64,000 nucleotides of DNA from Hygrophila difformis (Eukaryota > Streptophyta > Magnoliopsida > Lamiales > Acanthaceae): positions 5,692,874-5,756,873 of the forward strand of contig JAOANR010000001.1 of assembly GCA_030278955.1 (NCBI GenBank), in the 5' to 3' direction. Positions within the stretch are counted from its first letter, which is position 1, and each line of letters begins with the position of its first letter. A program made the position numbers and the translations under genes. This document shows, piece by piece, positions 42,576-55,610 of the stretch. The notes under the pieces are model-generated. The model was not told the DNA's origin, ran no database searches, and was given only the letters and a program-made list of their open reading frames with translations.

Positions 42576-44929
42576 TCTATATATATATTAAAGCATTAGT
42601 GAACAACCCATCCTAAATTTAATGCGGTGTCTCCATTTCAAATTTTTAATTTTTATAGATTTTTGCATTTTTAATTAATTCTTTTTATATTTTCGCATTT
42701 ATTTATTCATTATAGATTTTCAGTTTTTGAAATATACTTCATGAAATTTCCAATTTATATGGAATTCCCATAATCTTCACTTTTAAATATACTTGAAAGA
42801 TTTGAAATTTAAAATTTTTCACTTTACATTTAATTTATATTATTTTGAAATTTTAAATTTACTAATTTTAGATTTTCGCGTTATTTATTGATTCTTTAGA
42901 GATTTATTCACTTTTAAAAAGATTTGAAAGATAAAATTTAAAATTTTGTATTTTTATTTTATCTACTTAGGAATTTATTATTTTGAATTTTTATTTTATA
43001 TTGTATTATTTTGTGTTTTTTTATTTTATTTATTTTAGATTTTATTGTTGTATTTATTATTAATTTATAGATTTTGAGTTTTTACACCATATGATTATTA
43101 TGACATGAATAAGCATTTTCAGTTTTTGCACTATAGTATTATTAGTTATTAGGACGAGGTTCGGCACTGACAACTAAGAATTATGTAGTGTTTATATTTC
43201 AATATGGTAATCATATTGTAATACGGTAATTTTGTGTAGATTTAGTCTCAATTTGGTTATATTTGTTTGGTGTGATAAATGATATAATCAAAATGTACAT
43301 TGCATATATTTATTTATTCATATTAAATGTATATTAATGTGTATATGAAATCCTAATTTTAGTTTTTAAAAGATATTTAATTTCCAATTTATATGGAGTT
43401 CCTACAATTTTTAGTTTTTAAAAATTTGAAATTTGAAATTTATATGGAATTTGCAGTGTATATATGGAATTTATATTATTAAAAGATACATTAATGAATA
43501 TATGGAAAAGATTTATATATATGGATTAATATATATATAGGCCATGTTTTCACAAAAATATGTCACTTCTTTTAAAAGTAGTATACACAATTATATATTA
43601 AATGTATATTCATGTGTATATGAAATCTCAATTTTTAGTTTTTAAAAGATATTTAATTTCCAATTTATTTGGAGTTCCTACAATTTTCAGTTTTTAAAAA
43701 TTTAAAATTTTAAATTTATATGGAATTTGCTGTGTATATATGGAATTTATATATTATTAAAATTTAAAACCATTAGTGGTCAACCAAGTCAACATTTAAT
43801 GTGGTGTCTCCATTCTAAATTTCCAATTTTCTTAGATTTTTGTATTTTCTATTAATTAAATTTATATTTTTGTATTTTTTATTTATTTACTATATTTATT
43901 TATGTCAAAATATTTATAGATTTGGATATGAAAATCCTCATTTCCATTTTTAAAAAGATATGAAATTTTTAATTTATATGAAATTCACATAATTACCAAT
44001 TTTAAAAGATTTTAAATTTGAAATTTTGTATATTTGCATTTATTTATATTAGATTTTGGTTCTTTTATTTATTTATATTAGATTTTTGCACTTTTTATTC
44101 CAACAATTTTTATTTTTACTCAATTTTCATTTTTTAAATAAAATTTTTAACTTATATGGAATTCCTACAATTTTTAGCTTTTAAAAGATTTCAAATTTTA
44201 ATTTTGCGTTTATTTATTTATTTTAGATTTTCACATTTTATTTTTATTTTAGATTTTTGTATTATTTATTTATTATTTATTTTAGGTTTTGCATTGTTTT
44301 ATTCACATAATTTTCAGTTTTAAAAAGATATGGAATTTTTAATTTATATAGAATCAAGATATGGTTTGACACATTGTTATTAACTGGTTATTTTTTTATT
44401 CAAAATGTCAAAAAATAAAAGCGAGACATAAATAATGGGATGGAATTAATATTATTTATTTTTGTTACATAAAAAATAATAAAAAGAAAAACTTAAATGG
44501 GCTACCAGAGGGATGTGATTTCCATTTTCTGACCATAATGAGGTGACTTGAACAAAATGCGGTCCGATTTGGCCCTTTTTGTGGTCCGACAGCCTTATAG
44601 TGGCCCAAAAATTATAAATGAAAAAATAATGACTAAAATCTGAAAATTGATCATTCTGAATGTCTAAACTAATTATTATCTCTAAAAATAATTCAAAATG
44701 ATTATAATTATTAAGGGAAATGTGAAAATTCATATTCTTTGGATAATTGGTTTAAAGTAAATTAATTATTTTCATAAAGTATATTATAAATAAAAGAATC
44801 TGATGTATAAAGAGTTATTGTGAGTGAGAATAGATCCATCAGTAAATAAAGAAAAAATTTATTTTTTAATTTATTTGTTAAGAAATAATTTATTAGTCTA
44901 TATTTTAACAGATTTGTATTTTACGGAAT

Positions 44930-46262
44930 AGCAAATATAAATATAGCTTTATTAGGAATTGAAAGGCTAATTGCTGCAAATTATATAAATTTGAAAATTT
45001 TCTCTGGAATGCCGATACTGAATGAAGTTTTAACGTCTGAAACAAATAATCTATTGATACTAGAACAGACATATTATAATAAGGAAGAGATGAATGCGGT
45101 TCATGCTAAGCTATTTCTTTCTTGATTGATGAACGTAATAATGTTTATAATAAAATAATGTCTGTAGTTGATAGTGATGATGTTTGATTTTTTTTTTTAC
45201 GTGGTGGAAATGATAAGACATTTATCAATAATTTATTTAGAAAACATTATGTATAGCCCTTCGAGGAAGAGGTGATATGGTGTTGCCTGTAGCATCCAGT
45301 GGACTGCATATTAGTATAAATTTAGTATTCAACTAGATTGTGACGAGAATTCTACATGCAAAAAACTTACCCATAATTCTCCACTCTCAATAAAACAAAA
45401 CTTATTATGAGCCATTCTGAATTAACCAAATTCTCCATTTGATTTCAGAGAAAAAAATTCCCATCTCACATTTGTTTAACTATGACTATTAAAAAAAAAA
45501 AACTCTTTTGCACAATGAATATTTCATATACGCGATGGAAATTGGTAAAGCTGGTATTGATCTTGGAGATGTATGATTAGATGTGACATTTCCAGATGAT
45601 AATTTTATAAAATATACGAAAGATCATATAGCGGTATTTGTTCAGAGTACTTATGCAAATATGAACTACACCATTTCAAATCCAGATAGTTTTAAAGATT
45701 ATGTTATATTAACCCATACCAATGATTGCTCATACGATTGATTACATCATGGAACATATATCTACAAATGAAAATGTATATATATATATATATATATATC
45801 ATTTCTAACAATATTTATCAAGATGATGAAAACATAAGTAAAGCTAATGAATTATTTTCACTAGAATATATAAACACAATCAATTGTTCTGGATTACCGA
45901 AAAATATAGTTGAATAAGGGTTCTATAGTCATGCATCTTAGTAATATAGATCCATCAAATAATTATGCAGTGGAAGTATGTTGATCTTAACTAAGATGCA
46001 GAACCATATAATTGAGGTTAAATTAATTTTCGAGAAACCATGAAAAAAGAAAATTCTTGATTGGTAGAATAATTCTGAGCCTATCTGATTTAATCAAATT
46101 CCCCATTCGATTTCAGATGAGAAAATTCTCACTCGCGGTTTGTTTTGCTATGATTATAAACAAAAGTCAGTGTCAATCTTTAAAGAATGTTGGACTTTAT
46201 CTTTCAAAACCAATTTTTAGCCATTAACAGTTATGTTGCAATATTTCGTGTGACTAGCAAGA
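44930..46262 (+). pseudogene. Degenerate Helitron (PIF1-like) helicase
   Basis: Ordered pieces in broken frames match Helitron helicases. They are IGIERLIAANYINLKIFSGM and LILEQTYYNKEEM (44960-45110); LRGGNDKTFINNLFRKHY (about 45200), a decayed ATP-binding loop, and VLPVASSGLH (about 45290); ANMNYTISNPDSFKDYVILT (about 45660); LEYINTINCSGLP (45865-45900); and the C-terminal FAMIINKSQCQSLKNVGLYL (about 46148) then FRVTSK. Stops and frameshifts are frequent. The Rep nuclease domain was not found. Confidence 0.78.
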
Positions 46263-46536
46263 TGTGACTTAAAGTATTAATATACAATTAAGAATGATTA
46301 ACTCAACATAACACAAGAAATATTTACAATGAAATTTATATATGACAAAAAATTTGCGAAATTGATACTTGATGTAGATCATGGTAAAACTGTTATTGAG
46401 TTTGGAGATTTAATCAGTTGTGATATTTGCAAATGATATTCTTATAAACTCTACGGGTAATCCAATAACGGCAATTTTTTTATAGTACATATACAAATAT
46501 ACAAATATTTTTATAGTACATATACAATCAGTTGTG

Positions 46537-46831
46537 ACGTTGGAGGTGCTTGGCGAAGATGAAAGGATTGGAATTTGAACAGTTATGGTGCAGTATGCTT
46601 CTTCTGTGATCGGTGGTGATTGGGGCGAATATAGAGTGTTTTTACTGTTAGCAATTGTAGTTTTGGTGTTGATGATAGATATGCTGGTTTTGGTCTGTTT
46701 TGCATCAAATGGCTGCTTAATTAAATTATGAGGCTGTGCTTGTGGTCCGAAAGGTGTAATCTCAAGGGTCATTGTATTTGTGGATTTCTTTTATGAAATG
46801 AAAGTTTTCTTTCCTCAAAAAAGAAAAAAAA
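46537..46831 (+). mobile_element. Possible LINE-like tail
   Basis: A GC-richer, non-coding stretch ends in ATGAAAGTTTTCTTTCCTC followed by an A-rich run. This resembles the 3' end of a 5'-truncated retroelement, but no domain or duplication was found. Confidence 0.25.
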
Positions 46832-47639
46832 AACTGTACCACTTATAATATAAACATTTTTAAGGATAGAAAAAAAAAAAACTAGCCTTTACAAAAAAAA
46901 CTAGCCTTTACCAATAAGATTTTCAACAATGAAATTTTCAGCAAATTGCATGGGAATTTTTCATATTATGCTTAATACTTATATTTAAATTTTGTTTTAT
47001 TTTAATTTAAATTTTAAATTAAATAAAAATATTATTTTAATAATTATTTTTATTGATATGTTAGGTTTGTACCGGACAAGCCACAGAAGCTAAAGAAGAC
47101 GGTATAATATGATTTCTTTGTTAGTTTTAAAAATAATTAAATTATATTACCAATTACCGCTCTTTCGAATCTATATAAATCATCACATATTTTTTATTAC
47201 TCAAAATACAATTTATTATTAATTTATATAATATAAATATAAATATTATATAAAATACATAAATATGCCCGTTGAGTCTCGACGGTTACTTGCTAGTTTG
47301 TGTGTTAACATAGTTATATATAAATTTGATAGTTTTCTTATCTTCCATGCACAAAGCCTGCACCATATGCTTCAACTTTATTTTTTCTTCAAATTAAACT
47401 CATACATTAAAAGGAAATTAAATCATTTCTATAACTTATGTAAAATGCAATAATATTAAATTAAAGTAAATTGCACCTTGGTAATCAACCAACCGCACAT
47501 CGTTTTTCATAATAAGGATATATTGCATTTAATTAAACACCCTTGGAAAATTCGAATCTTAATATATAGTATTAGGATATTATTAGTGTGAAACAAAATA
47601 TACAGGACGATTTCAGGAGTAGTAACACACAATGAAATA

Positions 47640-47829
47640 CTCCCTCCGTCCCATTCCAAATGTCCTACTTACTATTTTTGGATGTCCCATTACAAATGTC
47701 TTCTTTCTATAAATAGAAATAATTTTCCCCTCCAACAACTATGGGGACCCCACCATATACTCACAAACCAACTCTACCTTAATTCACGTGCCCAACAGTA
47801 ATAAGACACTTGGAGTGGGACGGAGGGAA
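47640..47829. mobile_element. Stowaway MITE (copy 2)
   Basis: Nearly identical to the element at 23355-23543 along its whole length, with CTCCCTCCGTCCC ends and TA flanks. The high similarity suggests recent activity of this family. Confidence 0.92.
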
Positions 47830-48118
47830 TAATAAATTATACTACTGTTTTGCACATGGTTTTTTCAAACCCCGTCTCCAAATTAAAATAAAAATAAACA
47901 GCCAATCGTCGTTTTTCTTGAAGTGGTACAATAAACCCTGAGAATTTCTGTATAAAACTGGTATGGAGTACATTAATTATGTCTAACGACAATTCCTATA
48001 TAAACAATAAATGTTGTAATATTATGAACATATATTAACGAAATAAAAGGATATATTCTACTACGGTACCTCAACAAGAAATCGTAATTAATTTTTGGCG
48101 CGTGGTTGTTGAGAAATG

Positions 48119-48121
<3 letters not shown>

Positions 48122-48168
<47 letters not shown>
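48122..48168. repeat. (AT)n microsatellite
   Basis: An unbroken alternating AT run of about 47 bases; expected to vary in length between individuals. Confidence 0.95.
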
Positions 48169-48173
<5 letters not shown>

Positions 48174-48296
48174 TATAACATAAATAAAAGAATAATTTCT
48201 AAATACATGGAATTTTAGATTCCAAAAATTCTTTTTTTTTTTGGGGGGAGTTTAGATTCCACAAATTATTAGCAACCTATGATAATTCTTTAACTC

Positions 48297-48400
48297 TCTT
48301 TATTTTCAATCTCAAGTGGTAAGTCCCCAAACTCCCAACCTATAGGTTGGGGTTCGAATCCGACCCCTATCCCTAGTAGTAGGGAAGGGATAAGTAAGGG
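48297..48400 (+). mobile_element. SINE-like, tRNA-derived sequence
   Basis: TCTCAAGTGGTAAGT (A-box-like) and GGTTCGAATCC (B box) lie at tRNA-like spacing, followed by GACCCCTATCCC. It differs from the other SINE family here. It does not fold as a full tRNA gene, and no flanking duplication was seen. Confidence 0.5.
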
Positions 48401-50950
48401 CTCTTGAAGCATGGCCCATTTTAAGGCCCAACTACCCAATGGCCCAGTTAATTGAGCCCAACAATTTTCTATTCATCATACGGGCCGCCGGGTGCACAGA
48501 AACTTAGTAGTAAGAAAGAAAATCACTACCCTTTTCTAACAACAAAGAGTGAACAACTCTAAAGTGTTTTCTAATGCTCATTTAATTTGACCATAAAATC
48601 TAAGAAATTTCCTTATATTTTTCTCAAATCCTTCTCCAAATCCAAATCCATCAATTCTAGGTTTTTAGATTGGGGTATTTGGATTTGGAAAATGGATTTC
48701 AAATTACTTCATGTTAATTAAAGTTATTCCAAATCCATTGCTACACAATTATGCATTAAATGAATATGGTGGATTTCAAATTCACTCATAAATCCCTCAA
48801 TGATCCAAACATATATATGAAGTAATTTGTTCTGGTTTAAGTACACTTGATTAATACGTAGTCGTATTGATTGTGTAGCTAGTTTTCATTGTCAAGAAGT
48901 AAGAAAGACACGATCAATTAAGCCATGGATCTTTGATTCAATTAATATTGTTAGTATTGCTCGTATCGAGTTGAGGCACTTATGTATCGACGACTATATA
49001 TTAGGGTTTTATCGCAAGGGAGAAATTAAAGAGGACAACAATGTCACATCTGCCATGAAGTGTGTTCGTTGGGTCATCATGTAAGAAATAAGAATAGCCC
49101 TGTCAAGAAAATGATGTGTTGGTTGGTGTTTTGTAACGCCAATTGTCTTACGAATAAATTGCAGAGGTAAAGTACACCTATATGAGTTCCATAACAAGTA
49201 ATTTACTAATTAGATATGAAAAGTCGTCTCATGGCTATATATATTACCATACTCTATGTGGTTGTTAGTCAATTTTATAGTATATTTATAATATTTCAGT
49301 GTTTAGAATTTTGGTTTAGAAATATTGCAATTTGCAACTATATGTATTTAATTAATTTCTGTTTTTGGTGGAATAGAAATGCACGACAAGGGTCGAGGGG
49401 TGTGTATATATGTGTATAGCATAGCGTGCGTGGTGACGAGACAAGTAGAAATTTGTTTGTGCCTTTGAATAGAAATTTGGTGGCTATCAACAACCTATGC
49501 ATAACAATGCATTGAATACAAATTTGGACTTATATTATATTATTATCACACTAAAATACAGTACTAATACTTTTGTGTTAGCCCAGATTATAAGTTTCCT
49601 GGTTGGCTGGTTGTATAGTTTGGCGTTATTTATTGTCAATCAACTAATTAGTATTAATTAGTTTTGCTTTAATCAAATTTTTTTATGAAACTACACATGA
49701 TTTTCTAAAAATAAAGCATACACTACCATGCATGTCATTTCTTTTACACTTGGTAACTGATTTATCTGTCCATATTCTAATTATTTTGAAGTATTGGCAA
49801 ATAATTGTTCTTTCTTTAATGACCTTATTGATAATATACTAGTATACGTTATAAGATAATGTTCTTGTTTGAACTAGCTTAGTACCCCGAGACGGACCGG
49901 ATGGTCGGAGATGGGATAATGATTGTATAGTTGTTGGAATATTAATTCTTAAACGAAAAATGAAAGAGTGAATCCATAAATTATGGTAGAATTGAAATGG
50001 TTTGTTAGTGTAATTGGCCACCAGCGGCGCATATTCTAATTCTAATTAATTTATAAGGAACACCCAGTCTTAAATATATAGGTTAGGGGATTTTTATTCT
50101 CGATCACTTATCCCTCCCTTTATTTTTTTTAAATTTGAGTGATTATAAAAAAAAAAAATACAAAACCAACGTATGTAAGATTTGTATTGATTATTACACA
50201 TGAAGTTACGTAACCACTCTCCCAGCTTGCTATTTTCAAAAATATATATTAACAGGGATTTAAATGATAAAATAATCTCTCATCCAAAAAATGAGAAAAT
50301 AATCTAAAATTGCGGCAGATATTATTATGAAATTACGTGAATTTCCCAATTGGAAATTGGAAAATGGAAATTTGGAATGGGATTTCTATTTCTTCCACAA
50401 TTAACTATGTAAAAATACTCAGCTTAGGCATATTTGAAACTGGCTATTGAACTTGGAAACTGTGAGTGCTGTCCTGCAGAGTTTGAAAGAGAGAGAATGA
50501 TTGTACTACCATTTTTCATCTACGTACAAGGATCTACTATAATCTCTCCAGCATCGAATTGAATGAATACTCTCAACCATAATTCTTAGTAATAATTTTG
50601 TGTGGGTGGCCGGCCCAATCTCATTGCCAGTAGTAAAACTGACAAGGTTTGTGAGAACACAAACATACTTCATAACATATATGCAGCATTGAGTTATTAT
50701 TATGACTAATTAGACGTATTGACTATTGATAGAAGGAGAAGAAGGAGGTTCCCACAAAAGACGCCTTGGTTTGATTGATTGCGTGCATAAAATGAAATCA
50801 TGGGTTGACCTCGTCGTCTTCTCTCCCCACTACAATTACAATGTGCTACTATTACTATTACCCGTCTTCTTCATTCTTCATTGTTTATTTATTTTTATTT
50901 TTTTCATGTCTTTTTGTCTCCCTCTTACTTCTCCACTCTCCCAATTGCTC
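48401..50950. other. Gene-free spacer
   Basis: No gene recognised; the open frames (for example 49009-49197, 49216-49419, 49839-50021) are short and without family motifs. Confidence 0.5.
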
Positions 50951-51367
50951 CTTCCTTCTTCTCCCCATCACTCTCAATTCTCATCCCCCCTTCTTCCTCT
51001 CTCTCTCTCTCTCTTCAAGTTTTATTACTACGTCTTGGTCTTCATTTGACCACAACTTATCAGTTCCCAAGTGGCCAAGACTCCTTTTTTTTTTTTTTTT
51101 TTTTTTGCATCCTCCCCACTTTCGATTTCTCTATCTCTTCTTCCTCACTCCATATTATACACATACACATACACTTACCAAGTTACCATGCCATACATCA
51201 TATCATGAAATCTAATACTACTACTGCTCTTTTCTTCATCCGGTGCTTATCTGGGATTCTGCTGATCCAGCTCCCTCTTTGTTTTTCTTCAATTTTTTCT
51301 CAATTTATTATTAATTCGGTTTCTGTATTATTTAATTTCAAGAATTTGTTTGTTTCTTGACCGTTCA
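50951..51367 (+). promoter_or_regulatory. CT-rich promoter/leader of ARM-repeat gene
   Basis: Strongly pyrimidine-rich, with CT dinucleotide runs near 51000 and a T-run of 22 at about 51085-51106. This is typical of plant core promoters and leaders. Open frames over this stretch are low-complexity and not supported as genes. Confidence 0.45.
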
Positions 51368-54153
51368 ATGGACGACTTTGATTCTCCCACCATGAATTCC
51401 TTCTCCCCATCGTCATCCGCGCAGACGGAGGCCGTCGCCGAATTCTCCGTCTACATCGACAAGCTCAACCCGATCCTGTCCGAAATACGCGACAGCCTCG
51501 TGGATACCACCACGGACCTCCCCGCCGTTCAGACAGCCTTCGACTCCCTCGAGACCGATTACAGCCGCGCCAGGTCAGCAATTGAGGCCCAAACTATCCA
51601 GTCCTCCCCTGCCAAGCAGATCGAGCACTTGGTCCAGAACCTCGGCAGGTCGTTGGGGCTTGTTCTGTTCGCCGGCCACGATGTCCCCTTCTCGAACAAA
51701 CGGGCCGTCGAGGAGCTTTGTAAGGAAATGATGAACATCCGATTCGAACCCAGTTGGGACTCCGAATTCGGAATTGAAGAAGAAGACGAAGAAGACGAAG
51801 ACGAAGAAAACGACGACGATGAAACAGACGAAGAGGGGGATGATATAGTCGAGGAAGATAGACCAATCTCGACCGTTGACGACGCCATTTGGGAGATCAG
51901 TCACGGCAGCGAAGAAACCCGATTCAGTGAAGCCCTTTCGTTGCTGAACGGATTCGTGATGGATGGAATGATCGACAACAAAAAGGTTTTGGATGAAGAA
52001 GTGGTGAGAGTCCTATCCACCCGATTGATTACTTGCCATAAAGGCGACGAAAGGGCGATCATCATCCGAATGCTGAGGCACTTTATCCGCTGCAACAATG
52101 CCCACAAGGTACTTTCAGACACTACAAATCAAATGTACTAATAATGAAAAACTCGAAATCTTTAAGACCCTTTGGAATTAGCGCATAAAGTTCACATGAT
52201 GATTTCAAAGTGTACAGGAAAGAATGAAACACTTGGAGTTGTTGTCGACATTGGTGATGTCACTGATACGCGAAGTCGACGAGCAAAGGGAGGCCGTGGG
52301 GCTGTTGCTGAGCCTATCCGAGGACGACGCCGGCGTTCGACGAAGAATCGGAAGAATACAAGGGTGTATAGTGATGTTGGTCGCCCTCTCGAATAGTGAA
52401 GATGAACAGACTTCCCACGATGCAAGAATCTTGCTAAACGATATGTCCGGGAATACACAACATGCTCTGCATATGGCCGAGGCCGGATACTTCAAACCCT
52501 TGATCAAATACCTAAAGGAAGGTAAAACTAAAAAATGCATCTTCCCATGTTTGTGTATAAAATATAATGAAAGATTGAATTTTTATGCATACATAAAGAA
52601 CAAAATATAATGAAAGATTGAATTTTTATGTATAGATAAAGAACAAAATATAGTGAAAGATTGAATTTTTATGAAAACATTCTGCAGGTTCAGAAAGGTG
52701 CAAGGTTCTAATGGCGACGGCTCTTTCAAGAATGGAACTCACGGACCAAAACAAGGCGTGTCTAGGCGAGGACGGGGCCATCGAGCCCCTCGTTAAAATG
52801 TTCAACACGGGGAACCTCGAGGCGAAGCAGTCTGCCCTACAGGCCTTGCAAAGCTTATCCCACTTGAAGCAGAACATCCAACGTTTGATCGATTCAGGCA
52901 TCGTTGTCTGTCTGTTGCAGCTGCTATTCTCGGTCACTTCCGTTCTCATGACCTTACGCGAACCAGCATCGGCAATTCTTGCCAAAGTAGCACAATCGGA
53001 AACTATACTCCTTAAAAAGGATGTTGCACACCAAATGCTTTCGCTGCTGAACCTATCTAGCCCGGTGATCCAGAACCACCTCTTAGAGGCATTGAACAAC
53101 ATCGTGCTGCACCCGAGTGCATCCAAAGTGCGCAATAAGATGAAGGAGAATGGCGCGATTAGGCTCCTTGTTCCGTTTTTTACAGAGCGCGATGCAAGTA
53201 TTAGAACGGGCGCCCTCAAGGTCGTCTACACGCTTTCTGTGGACATCCAAGAGGAGCTCACGGAACAGCTAGACTATCCACACGTGAATACCGTTGCTGA
53301 TATTGTCGCAACATCTACTTCAGAGAGTGAAAAGGCGGCCGCTTTGGGCATACTCAGCAATTTCCCCGTGAGCGACAGGAAAGTCACGGATATACTCAAG
53401 AACGCGAATCTACTCCCCCTAATGGTGTCAATTGTGAGCTCGAGCCACACAAATTCAACACCTACAACGACATGGCTGTTCGAGAGCATTGCCAGCGTGT
53501 TGATCCGTTACACGGCTCCAACGGACAAACGGCTGCAGCACTACTCGGTTGAGCACGGCGTGATCCCTCTTCTCCTCAAGCTGCTGTTATCGACGAATTC
53601 AGACAAAACCAGATCAAAGTCCGCACTGTGCTTGACTCAATTGTCCCAAAACACGCCGCATTTGGCCAAGTCCAGGAAGCTCAAATGGCTCTGCCTGCCC
53701 CCATCATCGGATGCCTTCTGCCGAATCCACGATGGCTACTGCTCTGTCAGGGGTACATTTTGCCTACTCAAGGCAGGCGCCGTTCCCCCATTAGTCCAAG
53801 CCTTGGAAGGCAATGAAAAGGCCGGCAGCGCGGATGAAGCGATCCTCGCTTGCCTTTCGACATTGTTGCAGGACGATACGTGGGAACACGGATGCTACTA
53901 CCTTGAAAAGGAATGTAAGGCCGTGCAAGCGATCATCAAAATTTTGGCGCACGGGTGCCCGAAGGCAAAGGGGAAAGCTTTATGGATATTGGAGAGGATG
54001 TTTAGGGTTGAGGCGTATAGAGAAGAGCACGGTGAGGCAGCACAGGGTGTGTTGATTGATCTTGCACAGACTGGGGAGGCTACATTGGCGCCAATTGTGG
54101 GGAAAGTGTTGGCACAGTTAGAGCTTTTGCAAGAACAGTCTAGCTACTTTTGA
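51368..54153 (+). CDS. ARM-repeat protein related to U-box proteins 43/44, no visible U-box
   Basis: Three exons: 51368-52108, 52218-52521, 52688-54153; GT-AG, 836 residues. The start is the ATG at 51368 (MDDFDSPTMNSF). The N-terminal region (SRARSAIEAQTIQ, LGRSLGLVLFAGHDVPFSNK, ELCKEMMNIRFEPS) resembles that of plant PUB43/PUB44/SAUL1 proteins. From about residue 210 on it is all helical ARM repeats (LVKMFNTGNLEAKQSALQAL, AVPPLVQALEGNEKAGSADE). Where family members have a U-box, this protein has an acidic run at about residues 138-165, and no U-box Cys/His or CPI-type motif was seen. Known: PUB44/SAUL1 is a membrane-associated ubiquitin ligase that prevents early senescence. This product may act as a scaffold or competitor rather than a ligase. 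Confidence 0.8.
52559..52673 (+). repeat. 43-bp tandem repeat in intron 2 of ARM gene
   Basis: Almost three copies of a unit beginning AAAATATAATGAAAGATTGA start at 52559, 52602 and 52645. They make up most of the 166-bp intron. Confidence 0.88.
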
Positions 54154-55350
54154 GTGAAGGGCTGGTTTTTTGTTCTTGGGATTACTTTTTGGGGTGGGGT
54201 GATTTTGAATTGGTTTATTTTTTGCAAGTTGTTTTTAATGTATTTTTCATCATCTCATTTCTTTATTTGGAAGAAGGGGAAATGAGATATGATGTTTGCA
54301 TCAGTGCTGTTCTTAGCATTCATGTTTACATTTTTTACTTGTTAGAATGTTTTGAATATAAATGAATCTGCACATGTTGAATAAATTTAGTTATGAATTT
54401 CATGGTTGCTCTGCTCAGGCTCATGGTTGTATGGCTTTGTCAAATTCTTTTTTCTGAGAATTTTTCATTAAATAAAACCGAGAATGTTGGTAATTGAATT
54501 AATGTGAAAACACTTTTTGTTTTCTTTATTTTTGTGTGTCAGTTGTGTTGGAATGCAAGAGCTGCTGCAGTAAAGAAGTTCACACATTAGAAACTGGAGT
54601 ATAAAGTAATTTGTCGGCTTCTTTTTGGGGATGAAAATCTGATTACATGATATACTAGTAGGTATGTGGGAAATGAGTATGTTTGGATCAAATATCTTTT
54701 TAGTATTTGTTTCTTGAAAATTAAATACTACTAGTATATATTTGGATGAACTTTCATCAAATTAATATTAATATTAATAATAATAAAGAAATTTTTAAAA
54801 AAATTACTTTCTTAAATGCAACCCAGTGTACTCTCATTTTCTGTTAATTTTTTATTGTCTTCTTTAATTCCTTACATTTTTTTGCATTCCTGAATTGATT
54901 TGTGAGGATAATGGGCCATTCATCATAGAATAAAAAATTGAATCCAGTTTTAAGTTCGGCCCAATGTCCTCATAAACAGGCCCAAAAGTCGTAGGAAATT
55001 GCAAAAATAAAATAAAAGAAGGTCCACTATGGGTCACACTCATACTGTCATAATGCATGACTCTTGAGGTTCAATTCAATTGTTTTGGACAAATAAAAGT
55101 AACATACTCAATAAAAATTCCAACCAACAACTTAAGGGGGAAGTGATAACTGATAAATATGCTGATTCATGATTGTTGAACAGTTGAGCAGACGAAGGGC
55201 CACATTTCAGATAAGGACAACATAACCAAACTAAAGTCTACAAATTTATAACGACATTGAACTGACAGAAAGCTAAAAAGCATCGTCGTTTATCTACCAC
55301 TTAACACCAACTTTATTTTTACATGGGTTTATACATTCACTTACATTGTA
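54154..55350. other. 3' region of ARM gene and spacer
   Basis: The first 200-300 bases are probably 3' untranslated. The rest is AT-rich with no gene recognised. Confidence 0.5.
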
Positions 55351-55610
55351 GTCCCTCCGTTTTTAAATGATAGCTACGTTGGAGAATTTGACACTATTCA
55401 CACAATCACTTTGACTTGATATTTTATCATAGTTATTCAAGTTAAAATATAGTCAATTGAGATCTTGTTAGATTTGTCTCGTCTTGTAGTTTTTAAATAT
55501 CGAACTTTTAGAATTTTTACTTGTACCGAACTTGAGTTATTACTGATTTAAAATGTACATTGGACTGCGTGCTGGGTTGGTCAGTAGCTATCTTTAAAAA
55601 ACGGAGGAAG
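55351..55610. mobile_element. Stowaway-like MITE, TA-flanked
   Basis: The ends GTCCCTCCGTTTTTAAA and reversed CTTCCTCCGTTTTTTAAA are flanked by TA. The interior shares GATCTTGTTAGATT with the element at 9857-10092. Confidence 0.78.

Larger units (their letters stand above)
42576..47296 (+). mobile_element. Helitron with decayed helicase
   Basis: The 5' end is A|TCTATATATATATTAAAGC (TC at 42576). At the 3' end CCGTTGAGTCTCGACGG (47269-47285) folds as a 7-bp stem with a 3-base loop, followed by TTACTTGCTAG ending at 47296, then T. Degraded Helitron helicase sequence lies inside on the same strand. The first 1.9 kb is AT-rich and internally repeated: the start-like stretch at 42590-42650 recurs at about 43760-43820. 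No intact frame remains, so the element is dead. Confidence 0.75.

Noticed and set aside
44452..44733. 93-codon minus-strand frame near the Helitron helicase
   Set aside because: It is AT-rich, without motifs, inside an element whose coding strand is plus.
50726..51360. Plus-strand frames before the ARM gene (107-159 codons)
   Set aside because: They come from CT- and T-rich leader sequence, overlap each other in different frames, and have low-complexity products.
51559..51904. Ser- and Phe-rich minus-strand frames opposite the acidic run of the ARM gene
   Set aside because: They are antisense translations of GAA/GAC-rich codons, not real genes.
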